A DNA stretch of 64,000 nt from Timema cristinae (taxonomy: Eukaryota > Arthropoda > Insecta > Phasmatodea > Timematidae): assembly GCA_039000515.1 (NCBI GenBank), contig JBCFYV010009882.1, positions 56,221,777-56,285,776 of the forward strand, given 5' to 3'. Both the position numbers and the translations under genes were made by a program. Positions within the stretch are counted from its first letter, which is position 1. The number at the start of each line of letters is the position of its first letter. Shown here in pieces: positions 48,511 through 60,975 of this stretch. Under the pieces are notes generated by a model. That model had not been told where the DNA came from and searched no databases. It was given only the letters and a program-made list of their open reading frames with translations.

Positions 48511-48735
48511 GCCCGCTTCGGTGGCCCCATGGTTTAAGGTGTAGTTATCGCAATAGACTAGACTACCGATGATGAGGAGGTACACGTTTTAATGTTGTTC
48601 GTGTGTAGTGAGGGTGGTTTTCTAACATTATTTTCCCATCTCCCCCCATGCCAATAAGTTATAATCTTTATCCCCCCAAAAATCATTAGCGTAGTCAGTA
48701 CATAAGCGTAAAAACTGAAGGGGCATCTGGACACT
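48511..48735 (+). mobile_element. SINE family B copy with intact head
   Basis: AGCCCGCTTCGGTGGCCCCA and TGGTTTAAGG form a Leu/Ser-tRNA-like A-box region. CAATAGACTAGACTACCGAT, GTGAGGGTGGTTTTCTAAC, CATTAGCGTAGTCAGTACAT and AAGCGTAAAAACTGAAGGGG follow. The 3' end has diverged from GACGCGG. Confidence 0.7.
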
Positions 48736-49182
48736 GTGGTAAATATATATATATATTTTTTGACATTATTCTCATAAAATTTAATGACACAGTGAGTTTA
48801 TTGAACTCACTGATAAGTAATCATCTTGGGAGTAATTAAAGACAAACTATACACCAAATATACACATCTTGGCTATCGAAATACAACAACACATTTCAAA
48901 CAAATATGGATACACAATAAAAGATTTGTATTTTACATTACATAAATCTTAATTTTTTCTTCTGAATGTATTAAAATCAAAGTTTAATTTAAACTAATGA
49001 GATGAAACTTGTCCAAGACAATCACTTTAACACTTTGATAACTATTGTTTTTTAAAATTTTGGTATTAAAACAATTTCCAAGTTTGGGTTAATAACCAAG
49101 ATATTATATTTTTTAGTTACGGTTATAGCTACATATAAATACCACATTAATTAAATTGAAAAATTACACCTGTACACGGGAT

Positions 49183-49718
49183 CGATATATAATATATATA
49201 TAATATTAAATAATATATGTTATATAAAGTATTACATAATATAGTATTACATATGATATAGTATATATCATATAACATATTATATGATATGATATATATC
49301 ATATAATATACTAAATGTTATATTGTATATAATATAAGATATTATAAGGTATATTGTATAACATATGATATAATATATGATATACAATTTATTATATGAT
49401 AAATAACATATTGCATTATAAAGATTATATTATATGATATATTATATATTCTATAATATACAATATTTGATATTATATATAAAATATTATATTATATATA
49501 AATATTATACGTAATATATATGTGTATATATAATATAAATACATATTATATTAAATTATATAATATTAAGGATAAAATATAAAATTATATTATAAAGATA
49601 TATATTTATATATATAAATATGTTATAAATTAAATATCAACAATTAATAAATTACTTATAATATTTAGTATCTTTCATATATATATATAATAAAATAAAT
49701 TATTATAAATGTATTTAA
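49183..49718. repeat. Half-kilobase almost pure A/T palindromic tract
   Basis: Some 530 bp contain only scattered G or C, with many overlapping inverted words (ATGATATATATCAT, ATATGTTATAT, TATAATATATTATA). It is not a simple dinucleotide repeat. Such DNA readily unwinds or forms cruciforms and is prone to assembly error. Confidence 0.9.
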
Positions 49719-50460
49719 ACAAACAATTTGGGCATCACAAAATGCATGACAAGAACTAACCACTCCACCATCACCCTTTCTGGCCATCAAGAAATAATTT
49801 ATGTACTTAGGCCTTTTCTATCTCCGGCTTTGTTCGTAAGCTATGCAATCTGCTTTGTAATCATGTATGAAGTATAGAGTACCACAAGAACTGAACCATC
49901 AAGCTGCTTCTTTACAAACTTGAATGAGTTTAGATCGTGCTTGAGGAGTCCAGAAAACTATACTAATATGTATCTAATAGACTCGTTGGCAAATTTATAT
50001 TTTGTTTTGTTTGAAGCTTTTCCCATTCTTTCTTTACAAATGGTGGCAAAAATATTATGTACCTGTTTAAATGTAGTGCAAAATTAAGGCTTGTAAACAT
50101 GTCAAGGTAAAAGGTTAATGAGGGGACCAGAACGAGGTTTCGCTGTATTGTTCACAAAAGTAAATAAGAAGAGATGGGGGAAAGGAAACTTGTTTCAATA
50201 ATTCTGAATTAATCAGAGTTTTAAAATTCTGATGCGTCCATGTTTTTAAATGGTGTCAAATGCTATAAATATGATTTTACATTGATCCTATGAAATAATT
50301 GTACTATATAAATAGGTCCAAGCTACGTGTGTGCCTGGAGAACTAATATTACTTATAAATATGTTGTAGTTTATTGTCATTTTTCTAAACTAATTGACAA
50401 ATTATTATATCATATAAATAATTAATCAATGAATACGAAAAACTAGAATAAATTATGTAT

Positions 50461-50571
50461 TGTAACGTCCCTATCCTACTTCTGACAAAACGGTGTAAGG
50501 TCACTTGTTTTATCTGGGTGCCCGGTAGCCAACACTATTACAGCACTACAGGGGCACCGTAGGGACTTACA
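50461..50571. repeat. 111-bp fold-back with matching ends, start of a G+C-rich island
   Basis: TGTAACGTCCCTA (50461-50473) is the inverted match, with one indel, of TAGGGACTTACA (50560-50571). Directly inside the right arm GGGGCACC (50551-50558) pairs with GGTGCCC (50518-50524). Two more perfect hairpins follow in the island: CTCCCGTAACGAGGGAG (50705-50721) and GTGAACTACCAGTTCAC (50780-50796). TG…CA ends would also suit an LTR, but no second copy or clean target duplication was found. Confidence 0.5.
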
Positions 50572-50851
50572 TGGTTAATATGGGCCCCGAGCGATAGAGG
50601 TTGGGATGGATGGTTCGTGGAGAATGAGACTGGCGAGTTAGTCCAATAAGATATATTTATTAATCTAGTCTGATGCTAACTACTACATGAGTAACCGGAT
50701 AGATCTCCCGTAACGAGGGAGCAGGCACGAAAACGGTCTCGCAACTTATCTGTAGATCCGTGATCGACCCTCCGGCGGGGTGAACTACCAGTTCACATTT
50801 TAAATCGTCATTTCGTCGGACGTACTAGATATCGCCACATATGTACTCAGC

Positions 50852-51067
50852 ATGGCTTCCAACATTCAACAACAATGTGTTATTCTCACACACAAACTTG
50901 CTGATCTCGATGTTCACCAGCCAGGAAGGTCCATTGGTCGCACCGTGCTCGCTCGTCAACAGGATGCAAGCTATATGAGATATACGCTACTCTCAACAGG
51001 ATGGCAACCCAACACTCTTGACTTCCAAGGAAATGTACAAGCGTGGGTTAACCTCCTGCCAGAATAA
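50852..51067 (+). CDS. Unidentified 71-codon ORF in a G+C-rich island
   Basis: The frame opens with ATG in CAGCATGGCTTCC, a fair start context. It has balanced amino-acid and codon use quite unlike the Phe/Ile/Lys/Asn-rich chance frames of this window, and it ends as the G+C-rich stretch ends. The product is hydrophilic, without signal peptide or membrane span, and contains one cysteine. I know of no family for it. It follows a block of inverted repeats (50461-50796) that may be a mobile-element leader, so a short or truncated transposon ORF is plausible, as is a host exon. Confidence 0.4.
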   Translation: MASNIQQQCVILTHKLADLDVHQPGRSIGRTVLARQQDASYMRYTLLSTGWQPNTLDFQGNVQAWVNLLPE

Positions 51068-51670
51068 GCCTTAAAATAATTATGCTCTCCCAATATTTTA
51101 TATTTCCCTGCTCAAAGACAATAAATATATAAATAAATGTGATCAGAGAAACAAAGTTAAATATTTGTATTATTTTGAGCAAATTAACTGTGCTCTGTGC
51201 CCAAACATAATGTTATGCAAACAAGAATAGAACTAGTAACACTCATAGAATTAAATATCTATTTTGATTTATATGAATACTGAGAGATTCTACGTTCAAT
51301 AAATGTAGTACATTTAAAATTCACATTTTAAACAATGAATCTCATATACAATATACAGATATGTAACTATCCCTTAACCCAGTGGATTCATCTGTCAGAT
51401 AGGCCTAGATAGCTTGGTTAGGTGGCATCAAATAGTTTTGTATGTTCTATACTTTCATTTATTGAGAAGGAACTAGTTGAGATACACAGTATGTTGTAGT
51501 TTAGCAAATAAGGTTAGATTAATTGAAATTGGTTCGCGCTACTGTTAGTATCCTTTCATACAAGAGCCCGCTTCCCAGCCCAGCCTTGGTAATACGTATC
51601 TAAATGTAGTGAAGACTCAAAATCTTTGACTATTCTGCGACTCGAGGATAACTAGGATCTTGAGAAGTTT

Positions 51671-51686
51671 GGGGGGGGGGGGGGGG
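51671..51686. repeat. G16 homopolymer
   Basis: Uninterrupted G run. A G12 run at 46461-46472 is similar. Such runs are prone to sequencing length error. Confidence 0.95.
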
Positions 51687-52289
51687 CTCTATTAAAGCGC
51701 GTAACTGTTTACGTAAGACAAATTACGACAGTGGTTTGGATTACATTATACTTGAACACTTTTGGTAAAACCAAAGATTTCAAGTTTTGTCATCATAATG
51801 AATTTAGTGTAGCTCTCATTTATTTTTGACTCTCCCATTTAATGACTATTTTACTCAGGGCTATGAAATACACTTTCCTGATTTAACCACAAATCGCATA
51901 AAGTTGTGACTTTTCTTTCTTATTTTAGCAACAGAATAAATATTGGAATTCGTTTAATAAATATATTTTTAGTGTATTTTTTGTGGTGAATTTATAAACA
52001 TGATAAATATATTTCCTGGATAATAATTTTAATGATTCCTACTCAATACTCAAGGTTACCACACTGTAATAAAAGAGGAAGCTTATATTCATAAGTGATG
52101 GGTTAGATGTGTTGTAAGATGGGCTCTTAAGTGGCTGTTCTCAATTTAGGAGAGTTCTAAAGCACACAACTTTAGAGTGAGTTTTTATTCAAAGTATAGG
52201 CCTATAATCGAACCAAATACCTTAAGGTACAGTACCTGGTTTCTAAGCATATAGATGTATGTTATAATAGTTTACATTATTGCATCGAT

Positions 52290-52612
52290 CTAATAATTTG
52301 TGGCTGGTTGGCCTCGGCTGTATTGGGGTAAAGTGCTCGCCTCAGGACCCGATAATCATGGGTTCAAGTCCAGCCGACGTTGAAGAATTATTATTGAGAG
52401 ATAAAAATTTGTTGCACAATCTCCTTATGATGGGAAGTAAGTCTGTCGGTCCAATGTTGATTGTGGCATGTAAAAGAACCTTGGAAGCGATATGAAAATA
52501 CATTTCCAGGCCAAATTGGTAGGTTCGTTTACTCTTGCCCATAGAAATTCTCTTGTTCTGAAATAATCAATCGTTTCAGAAAGTGCACGTTAAATACTTA
52601 AAATGAGAGTAA
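52290..52612 (+). mobile_element. tRNA-derived SINE family C, well preserved
   Basis: The tRNA-like head GGTTGGCCTCGGCTGTATTG … GCTCGCCTCAGGACC … GGTTCAAGTCC (perfect B box, 52361-52371) is followed by a body with GAGAGATAAAAATTTG, GTCTGTCGGTCCAATG, GGCATGTAAAAGAACCTTGG and AGGCCAAATTGGTAGGTTCG. It ends near AAGTGCACGTTAAATACTT. It shares no tail with families A and B. The 71-codon frame inside is not a gene. Confidence 0.75.
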
Positions 52613-52706
52613 AAAAATTAGAAAATTTGTTGCTGACCTAAATTATGCCTCGTTGGTTGGATATCTTTGATATATTTAGTAATATTTATAGCTATAACTA
52701 TAAACA

Positions 52707-52945
52707 AACCCTCTTTGTTAGCCATATGGTATAAGGCAATACTCTCGTAGAAGAATACACTGCCTATGACGGGGAGATCAAGGTTTGTGTCTCGGTCGAG
52801 TGTACTGAAGGTGGGTTTCTGAATCAGTTTTCCAATCTCGCTCTAGTCAAATTCGGGTCTACTTCCTCTAAATATAACCTTCCAAATTAATACAAAATTA
52901 CATAAACGTATGAATCGAACGGGTAATAAGACTAGGTGCTAAGAA
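52707..52945 (+). mobile_element. SINE family B with recognisable shared 3' end
   Basis: Head GTTAGCCATATGGTATAAGG, B-box region GGTTTGTGTCTCGGTCGAG, then TGTACTGAAGGTGGGTTTCT and GGGTCTACTTCCTCTAAATA. The 3' end ATCGAACGGGTAATAAGAC-TAGGTGCTAA is clearly the same as the family A end (CCCGAACGGGTAGTAAGACG-CGGTGCTAA). This copy best shows that A and B share a tail. Confidence 0.8.
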
Positions 52946-53154
52946 TAAATTTACAATTTAAATTTTCCTGAAATTGGTTTTGAAAAACCTATATTAAATA
53001 AATACCTTACACAAAATATTGCTTACATAATAACCAAACATAAGTAATATAAACGTGAAATCACTAATCGAAAATATTAAACAAAATCATAATAAAAACA
53101 ATTTTAGTATGAACATATTTAAATAATGACTATCTCCAAACTAAATCTAAACCT

Positions 53155-53173
53155 CCCCCCCCCCCCCCCCCCC
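53155..53173. repeat. C19 homopolymer
   Basis: Uninterrupted C run; a length-polymorphism and sequencing-error hotspot. Confidence 0.95.
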
Positions 53174-53934
53174 ACTTATTCGGAATACACTTTCACTTAT
53201 TTAGTGCATCGAAACTTATTTCTTGGTTCAGAATGTGAATTCGTCAACCATAATAAATAAAATCATGAGATGGCTAGTAACAAATCATGTTTCCTTTGAC
53301 TAGACGATCTGCTGCCACTTAGCTACCGAGAGGGGAAGACTAAAAGTAAAAGAGGGTAAAAGATTGAGAAGCTTCCTCTTCAAAGAGAAGGTGATGCGAA
53401 CGAGCAAGCTGTTCACTGCCATCCTTACTGATATCCCAGTGGTTCAGCACGCAATTAAAATAGGAAAGGGGAAAGCATTCCTAGAAACTGATACACACGC
53501 TCAAGTTTTACTCAAATGGAGATAAACATATCAAATCCGAAATTAAATCTTCTGTTATCGGAATCAACTGTATATTATTATTTAAGAAAACTCAATAGTA
53601 TAAAGAAAATTTAAAAAGTTAAAACCATATAGGGGAACATAAATAAATTTACAATTTTTTAAAATCTATTTTCTAATTTGGAGATCAGTTGAACTTCATT
53701 TCAACTTTGTTGAATCATTACAAACAATGGAAATTATATAGAGTTAACTATACAGAATGTCTGGAGACTTGTAAATAGTAGAAAACTCACTCACTCACAC
53801 ATTTTCATAATATGCTAACCATTTCCAGGACATTTACCAGACATGTTTGCAAAAGGGACCCATGTTTCTTCACATTCGTTGAAGAATATACATTTCAATA
53901 AATGTGCGGGCATAAGTAATTGTCTGTTGCATAA

Positions 53935-53942
53935 TATATAAA
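53935..53942 (+). promoter_or_regulatory. TATA box with a possible first exon (to 54028)
   Basis: TATATAAA is followed after about 20-30 nt by CATCACAGAGCAACTGACAC (possible start sites 53955-53966). G+C-richer sequence then reaches a strong splice donor, CAGAGAAG|GTAGGT (exon end 54028). No ATG with an open frame lies in this leader, so it would be a 5' non-coding exon. No matching acceptor or coding exon was identified downstream. Confidence 0.35.
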
Positions 53943-54059
53943 CACGCATCACAGAGCAACTGACACCTAGCAGCTCTCTTGTTTGCCTGGCTACCAGCTC
54001 TGAGTGTCAGAAGCGACCCTCAGAGAAGGTAGGTGGCTTGTTAATACCTAAGAGTCCGA

Positions 54060-57000
54060 TCTGTAGGCACAGACCATGACCTCTTTTTGTGAAAGTATTT
54101 ATTGATAGTGGGAAGCAAATGGAGTTGGGGGGGGGTAGGGAGTTGTGAATTAGAGAGCGTGTTGTGTTGAGAAGTATCTATATAGAGCCCTAGTACACTG
54201 TGATGGAGAACACAAGCGTAGTCAGGCCCTATGTGTAGGATTGTGTATGTAAGTTCTAGAAAAGCTGTAAGAGAATGTGAACAAGATTAATGTATGCACT
54301 GAATGAAGGATGAATAAGTGATTGTGAATTTGTGAAGATGATCTTTGGGTGGGGTTCTAGTCCAGTCTAGGCTTTTCAACTGACACCTGCAAGGCTGTGA
54401 ATCTATATATATGATTTGTGGGATACCAATGGTTATACTGTTATTGGAAAACGTGTCTGTAAATGTTCATTGGTCCTGTTAAATATATTTATAGCGAAAA
54501 GGAGTGATAACTATTTTGAATAACCCGTATATTTGGATTGACGAAGAGAGTTATTATTTACAGTACCTTTACAAAAGAAAATCTATAAAAGCAGGTATTT
54601 ATATAATTGATGCGTGTGTATAAGATCTATTCGATTTAAATGATGAACCTATATGGTCACCTATAGCTATAATAAAATCTAAAATCATCCCAGACTTCCT
54701 TATTACATAAATACATTACTTAAAGAACATACACAATGATGATGATGGATTGCTTTTTAGTTTGTCAGATCTTTCCATTTTCTTTAAATCAGCAAACTGT
54801 GTTTGAAGATTCATTGGAAAATATCGTGGATTCAGGATGTAAATTTAAACTTTAATCCTTGAGTTTCACTTATAAAGGAAAATGAACATATGGGCTTTAA
54901 TTCTTTAAATACTTATATATTTTATAGCAAAAATGAATCCACTACCTAGAATTGAAATAAAGAAAAAAGTACTTTCAAGATTTATAAAATAATAGTTATT
55001 GATTTGAGTATTATACGTAATTTGCGTAGAATGTAAGCTTTCTTTTGAAAATCTATTACAATAAAAGAAAACGAGTTTAAAAAAAATAAAACATTGATTT
55101 ACATAAAAATTAATAGACAGATATTAAGTTTTATTTTGCCAAAGACGTTTTCTTAAGTTTCAAATTTAAAATAATAATCCCAAGATCTTACTATAATTAT
55201 ATTAATCAATAGCTGGAAATCATTGTTCTAATGATGAGAACTAAGTTGGGTTGGAATGATTCGCAGTATACTAATTTTTGGGATATAAAAGCTTCGATTG
55301 TGATTGATTGTAAAACTAGTCATTTTAAACATATCATAGCGATGAACTGAATAAACAAACAGCACGTGCTTACTCGTAGCTTAAGTTCAATATATTTATC
55401 TAATAAAAAAGGAAGGAAACTATTTTATTAATGTAGCTTGAGTTGGCTCGACCACAATGAAAATTAAAGTTACATGCTAAACAATAACCAGGAGGGGGTG
55501 TATTGAAAATAGTGGGGTGGGATATGGGGGTTGAGGTTTCTTTGATTCCAAATGGCTTACATTCATGATGGTTTTTATATTGTCATATCAGGAATGTTCT
55601 TGGGTCTTCTCTTTAAACTAGCCATCAACATTATGCTTAATTAAGGTGTAATTACCTTCATTGGTAGCAAGTGTACTAAATGTCAGGTCTTGCTAGTTTG
55701 ATTTGCTGTTAATAGAGATGTCAAGGTTCTAAGCCTCATTTCATGATTTAAGAGTGTTTTTAACTAAATCGTTTCCCAAATTTCCTCCACCCAGATGTGG
55801 ATATATTGCCTTTATATTCTGTATTCATCTCCTAACCAAATAGTGGACTTTAATGCAAATAACCTAGGTGGGAAGTGAAACGTGATTACAAAAAAGAAAT
55901 ATTATTTTGTGGTTAGTCAAAACGTGCAGTAAGACGTGTAGCCCAAGCAAATAAGGTATTTGTATATACATTTCAAATTTATTTCCAAGAATAAGATTCC
56001 AGTCATTGAACATCAAACATAGGTTCTAATCTTTTATCAACTTAGACATTCAATTTACCTTACAACTGAGGTTTACACTCCTCACTTCCGCCCTAGATAT
56101 AATTGTTGAAAAGGTCTTGATATTACAGAAAGTAATTTATTTTATTCTTAAAAGAAAAAAAATTACATTTCATAAAGTTTCAACTTCAACAAAACCATTC
56201 CAATTCAAATGAGTGAACCAATATATTCAAGAGAGTTAATTGCTTCTAGACCACTTTTCCCTACATCCCCTAATGCTAGCTTATACTCCGAGATGAGAAA
56301 ACCTGGAGATGGATCTACTTCAGTCGGACTCCCATAATATTCCAAAAGCCTAGGAGATGAAAAAAAAACACTATAATATATATAGGTAAACCTGTGTGTG
56401 AGCCAAGGGGGCAAGGTAGGTGGTATGGTAGGTGTAGGCAGTAGCCATGGTGATGCCTACCTAATTGCTTCGGTGAAGGGTGGTAGTGGTAACGCTAGCG
56501 GTAAGTAAGGCTCGAAAGTGCGCTATGAATAAATGAACGACACGGCTTGGCAGATGGGAAAGATAGTAGAAATGCTATTGGACAGGGAATCTACGGGAAG
56601 TGATGGACGCTTAGAGATGGACTAAGGGAGAGAAAAGGTAATTTCTATAGGGTGGTTTAGAAGAGTGGCCGCTGTAAAGGAGGAGAGTAGTGTGGTATAA
56701 GAGAAAGAGAGGAAGATAGCGTATGGATTAGAGGGGTGATTAGAAGTATATACTTGTATATCTGGACGTCTGTACATGTGTGTTTGTGAAGAACGTGTGT
56801 GGAATAGGAGTTACGTTTAATTTCGCTGCGCTGAAATTTAAAACTGGGAATCAAGTGAAGGTGACAATTATTATTTCAACATTTTAATTTTTATTTAAGT
56901 AAAATTAATTTTTGTTCTTCAAATATAGATCTAGATAAATAATTATAATTTTAGTGAAAACCCTAATTAAAACACTAATGACCGTTCTTAATGCAGTAAG

Positions 57001-58760
57001 ACTATATTAATAATATTACCATAACCTATGATATGCTCATCTATTTTTTCATATTCACAACATACAAGGTTAGGGAAGGGATAGTGAAAAATATTTGAAA
57101 ACGGTATGCCTGTTTCGATACCCGACCAAATGCACCAGCAGTGTATTTTCATACATTGTTAATTAGCATCTCTTCTTCAAGAAACTACTAATGCATTTCC
57201 TAAAATTCCTTTTATATAATTTTTTCCACCTAGGCTGTTTAGCAAGAGTCCTTTTACACTTTCAAGTACTTAAGTATTTCTCAAACTAATTTGATATTTA
57301 AAACAAACTATTTTGAACTAGACTATTCATAATGGTTTTAATTTTTGTTACCAAGGGGTAGCTCAAACGGTTCGATGTAAATAAAAAATATTGAGATATA
57401 TGTATCTTATTATTTTTTAAAACGTATTTCAAATATAATAGTGACCCATCACAGGAAAAAGGACTTTATCTTAACAGAGTACAATTTTCAGGAGCAGTGA
57501 TTTTTGTGAATTGGGTAAAAAAATTCACATTTTAATATTTTCAGTTGAAACCATCCGTGTTCTCTTTCTGAACATCTGAATTGTTTTTTTTGAACATATT
57601 TCAAATTATAGGTAGGAAAAAAGCTATTTTCCTAGGAACTTACAATGGCAACGAAATGGACTAATCTTCACCAATGCAAATCAAATGGGGAAAGCTAAAT
57701 TCCCTTTTAATTTTTGTTTTCAAATCGGTCAATTATGCAGTTGTGTTATGGTGTATCTGTTTTTTTTATAATTTTTTAAAAATCCATGAGTTGTTTGGAA
57801 CTAGCTGACACTTTAGAAATTTGTAATTATTTGGATTGTAGAGTTTAACCTCATTGGTCTCTCTATTGATAAAAACCTAGCATAATTTCCTATAATGAAG
57901 GAAAAACTAAAATCTTGCGTAAAAAAACAAATATTTTTAGCTTTATTATCTTGTGTTTCTCAATAATGATATGTTTTATAAACAGTGATGTATGATAAAC
58001 AAAAATATAATAATTATGATTTTGTTATAAAGGTCTGTCTCTGGAGCATATTTATCTTAATAATCCTTAAGTTATTCCTTTTCAGCAAAAAAGTTACTTA
58101 TAAAAGCAATCTAAAGAACGATTTAATCTCACCATAAAGTTTCCATTTGGATAGACCATAATACAACTATCTCTTGGTAAATATAGTTTTTGTGCTTGCT
58201 TTTGTAAAATGTAACCCTTTAACCCTTATTTTCTTCAAACATATTTTTTTAAACTTTCGTTGTCAAATGAAATTAGCTTTTACAATTTTTTAAGTATTTT
58301 AAAATATTTTGTAATAGTTTATTAATTTTTGTTTGGTTTTCAGGGATACCAAAACTCAATTTTGGCGTAGGTGAAGATAATTTCTCGTTTTCTGTGACGT
58401 CACATACAACGACAAACACAATATATTTCAACGTAATTTTATGAACTATATGGTTGTGTTATTTTTTCCCATGATGATCCTAGATTCGACCCTGTGCCTC
58501 ACAAAAACTTTCCCTAAAAGTTTAAAGGAGGAAAAACATCAACTTCTTGAAAGACTTACTAATGGACTTACTCTATGGCATTAGAGAATTATTGTGCTTA
58601 AACTTAAGTAGTATCTCTTCTCAAATAGAGCTCACAAAATTGTATTAATATATTTGCCAATATCTCTGAATTAATTGGATTTATAAATATATAATTCCAT
58701 TATATTTTTTAAATTTTTAATAGTACTAAAATTGTACATGATAAGTTATCTAGTATCTCA
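54060..58760. other. Long stretch without a supported gene
   Basis: Mostly A+T-rich. A G-rich, purine-skewed patch at 56400-56800 holds an imperfect inverted repeat (GGTAGGTGTAGGC … GCCTACCTA, 56422-56463). Minus-strand frames there (56205-56414 and 56657-56854) have no recognised motif. If the donor at 54028 is used, this could be intron. Confidence 0.5.
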
Positions 58761-58776
58761 AATAGTTGCAGAGATA

Positions 58777-59098
58777 AGGTGACCTGGTGTTCTAGGGGTA
58801 AGATGTCAGACTTCTATGCTGGCGGCCGGGATTCAATCCTCGGTCCCGGCACAGATTTATCTGATTTCCAAACCCTTCCTTTACCTCTGACAAGACAGCT
58901 TGTGAATTGTGGAATGCCAGGCCTCCACCGTGGTTCGTATTCCACGTTAAACTGTAGGTCCTTCATTTCATCTCACAATCACCCACCATTGCACATTAGC
59001 GTAAGTGTTATAACCCGAACGGGTAGTAAGACGCGGTGCTATAATAATAATAATAAATATAATAATAATAATAATAATAAATAATAATAATATATAAT
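58777..59098 (+). mobile_element. SINE family A, full length, perfect 16-bp target duplication
   Basis: The best-bounded copy. AATAGTTGCAGAGATA lies at 58761-58776 and 59099-59114. The element starts AGGTGACCTGGTGTTCTAGG, has B box GGGATTCAATCCTCGG and the usual body, and ends GACGCGGTGCTA followed by an imperfect (TAA)n. The 101-codon frame through it, ending in an Asn run, is a by-product. Confidence 0.95.
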
Positions 59099-59239
59099 AA
59101 TAGTTGCAGAGATACAGACATTTTTCTTCTGTAAAGAACCTTATCATCAATTTTCATGGGAAAATGAAAATAGCCATTTTGTTTATAATGTTAATCAACT
59201 ACTAGATACAAATTTTAATCAAAATCGTTATAGACGATC

Positions 59240-59335
59240 TTTAGTAAATGAAGTTTTTCTCTTTTCACCCTTTAGTAAACTGCTTTTAATTTTAGGGTTA
59301 GACAGACACATACAGACAGACGACGCTGCAAAACC
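59240..59335 (+). repeat. Dispersed repeat with (CAGA)n end, shorter copy
   Basis: See 35495-35680. Here TTTTAGGGTTAGA is joined directly to CAGACACATACAGACAGACG, an internal deletion of about 105 bp relative to the other copy. It abuts the Jockey-like ORF2 relic. Confidence 0.5.
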
Positions 59336-59342
59336 CAACTTT

Positions 59343-60680
59343 TTGGCAATATATAACCCTTTATCCACCAATCAAGTAAACATTTTACTCGTGGCAGTCT
59401 ATAAATCCCCCAATAAGCTCATGCTTCCACAGGACGTGGACATCATCACTAAAGAAGAAAACATATTCTTGGAGGGTGACCTAAATAGTAAACATACTGC
59501 ATATAATAGCAGGGTGACGACCCGAAACGGACGCATTTTTCTACAACATGGGAATAAAAATGACTATGTAGTTCTGAGCTCCAAATAACAAAATTTCTAG
59601 CCTTTAAATCCCATGCAAGAACAAGATGTTCTAAAGGTGATACCAAATAACTTGCAATTAAAAGTTTAACTGCGCTGAGAGAGAAAGATTCGGATCACAA
59701 CCCTTTATTTTGCTTGATCAACCTTCCACTGAATTTGAAATATGGGAACTTCGACAAACTTTGTGAGGATTAAAAAACATCTACAATACAGGTATCATTG
59801 CATCATGAATTATGATTTGATGAGCTGATCTTGACTACATGATTGTTTACAAACGCGAGGAAAGAAGAGAGGGGCAGGTATACTGTTCTTCTCAATGCAA
59901 AACAAAATACAACCCACTAAGCATAAAGGTTAGGATGAAGGTAAACCAAATACGTAGATTAAATTGAATTGCGTATCGGGCCACAGAAGTTACACACAAC
60001 AAAATTATATGGAAAGCTACAAAACGGTTGAGAGACCTCAACAAAACTTTATACCAGCTATACATGGAGCAAAGGAATTGCATACTCTTGCGAGGATAAA
60101 ATGGGATTAATCTTGGATACACTCTAGGACTAAATAAAATTAAATATAGAGCCTGAAGACGAGGACTTCTAAAAGACGCAACAAGGATGCTACAAAATTG
60201 TCTGCACCAGACTAAACCAGACAGAGATCACCACCAAAAAAGTACAATGCACTAGCGAATATCTTACTAGAAATAGAGCATCTGGTTATGACCGTATAAC
60301 AAATAAGATGCTGAAACATCTTCCACCAAAAGCAGTAGTCCTTCTACTAATCATTTATATACAAGCGCTTGTGGAAGGTCGCCCTGACGACCTCTCTTCA
60401 TCTTTCAGTGACGTTCGGCTGATCCTGAAGCACGAGTGCCAATCAAACACACTGCTTAGCTCGTCGATTAATTTCCGTAAGCCTGCTGAATCATTTGGAA
60501 GGCCTCTGTTATAGAATTTCTGAGAAAGATATAGAATTTGATGTTCACTCACTGCTTGAGTTTGGGGTCCATAATATAATGGCAAATCCACTCGTGCACG
60601 TCATCAAACCAACGTTTGTAACACAGCCACTAGTCTACACAGAATGATGCCACTTGTCCTACTGACAGATGAATGTCAGA
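59343..60680 (+). pseudogene. Jockey-like LINE ORF2, endonuclease and N-terminal RT part, decayed
   Basis: The first frame (59343-59588) contains LLVAVYKSPNK, GDLNSKHTAYNSR (about 59475) and RNGRIFLQH, the middle of the apurinic-like endonuclease. DSDHNP (59688-59705) is its catalytic SDH motif. Further on, in shifting frames, come a KRLRDLNK segment (about 60025), RASGYDRITNKMLKHLPPK (from about 60276, the 'K.PG.D.I.N..LK.LP' block at the start of the RT domain) and a decayed 'SLLN'-like stretch. Multiple stops and frameshifts make it inactive. The RT domain is then interrupted at about 60700 by inserted DNA and continues at about 62095. Confidence 0.8.
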
Positions 60681-60975
60681 TGAATATCATCACACCAGCG
60701 CATGCATCCCCATGGTCCACTCTAATTTAATTTTACAGAACTAGACTTGAAACTTATTGATACCCCCTCGTATATATAAAAGTGAAAGCCCTGACTGACT
60801 GATTGACACATTCATCACTAATTCTCACACTTCCCAAAAAACTAGAGGGCTGAAACTTGGCACAGATGTTCCTTATGAGATATTAAAGAAAATGAAAATT
60901 GTTTAATTCCATTGTTTTATGAGAAAGGGGGTGAAATTGGGTTAACGACCCTAATGAACAATATTGCTTTATAAA

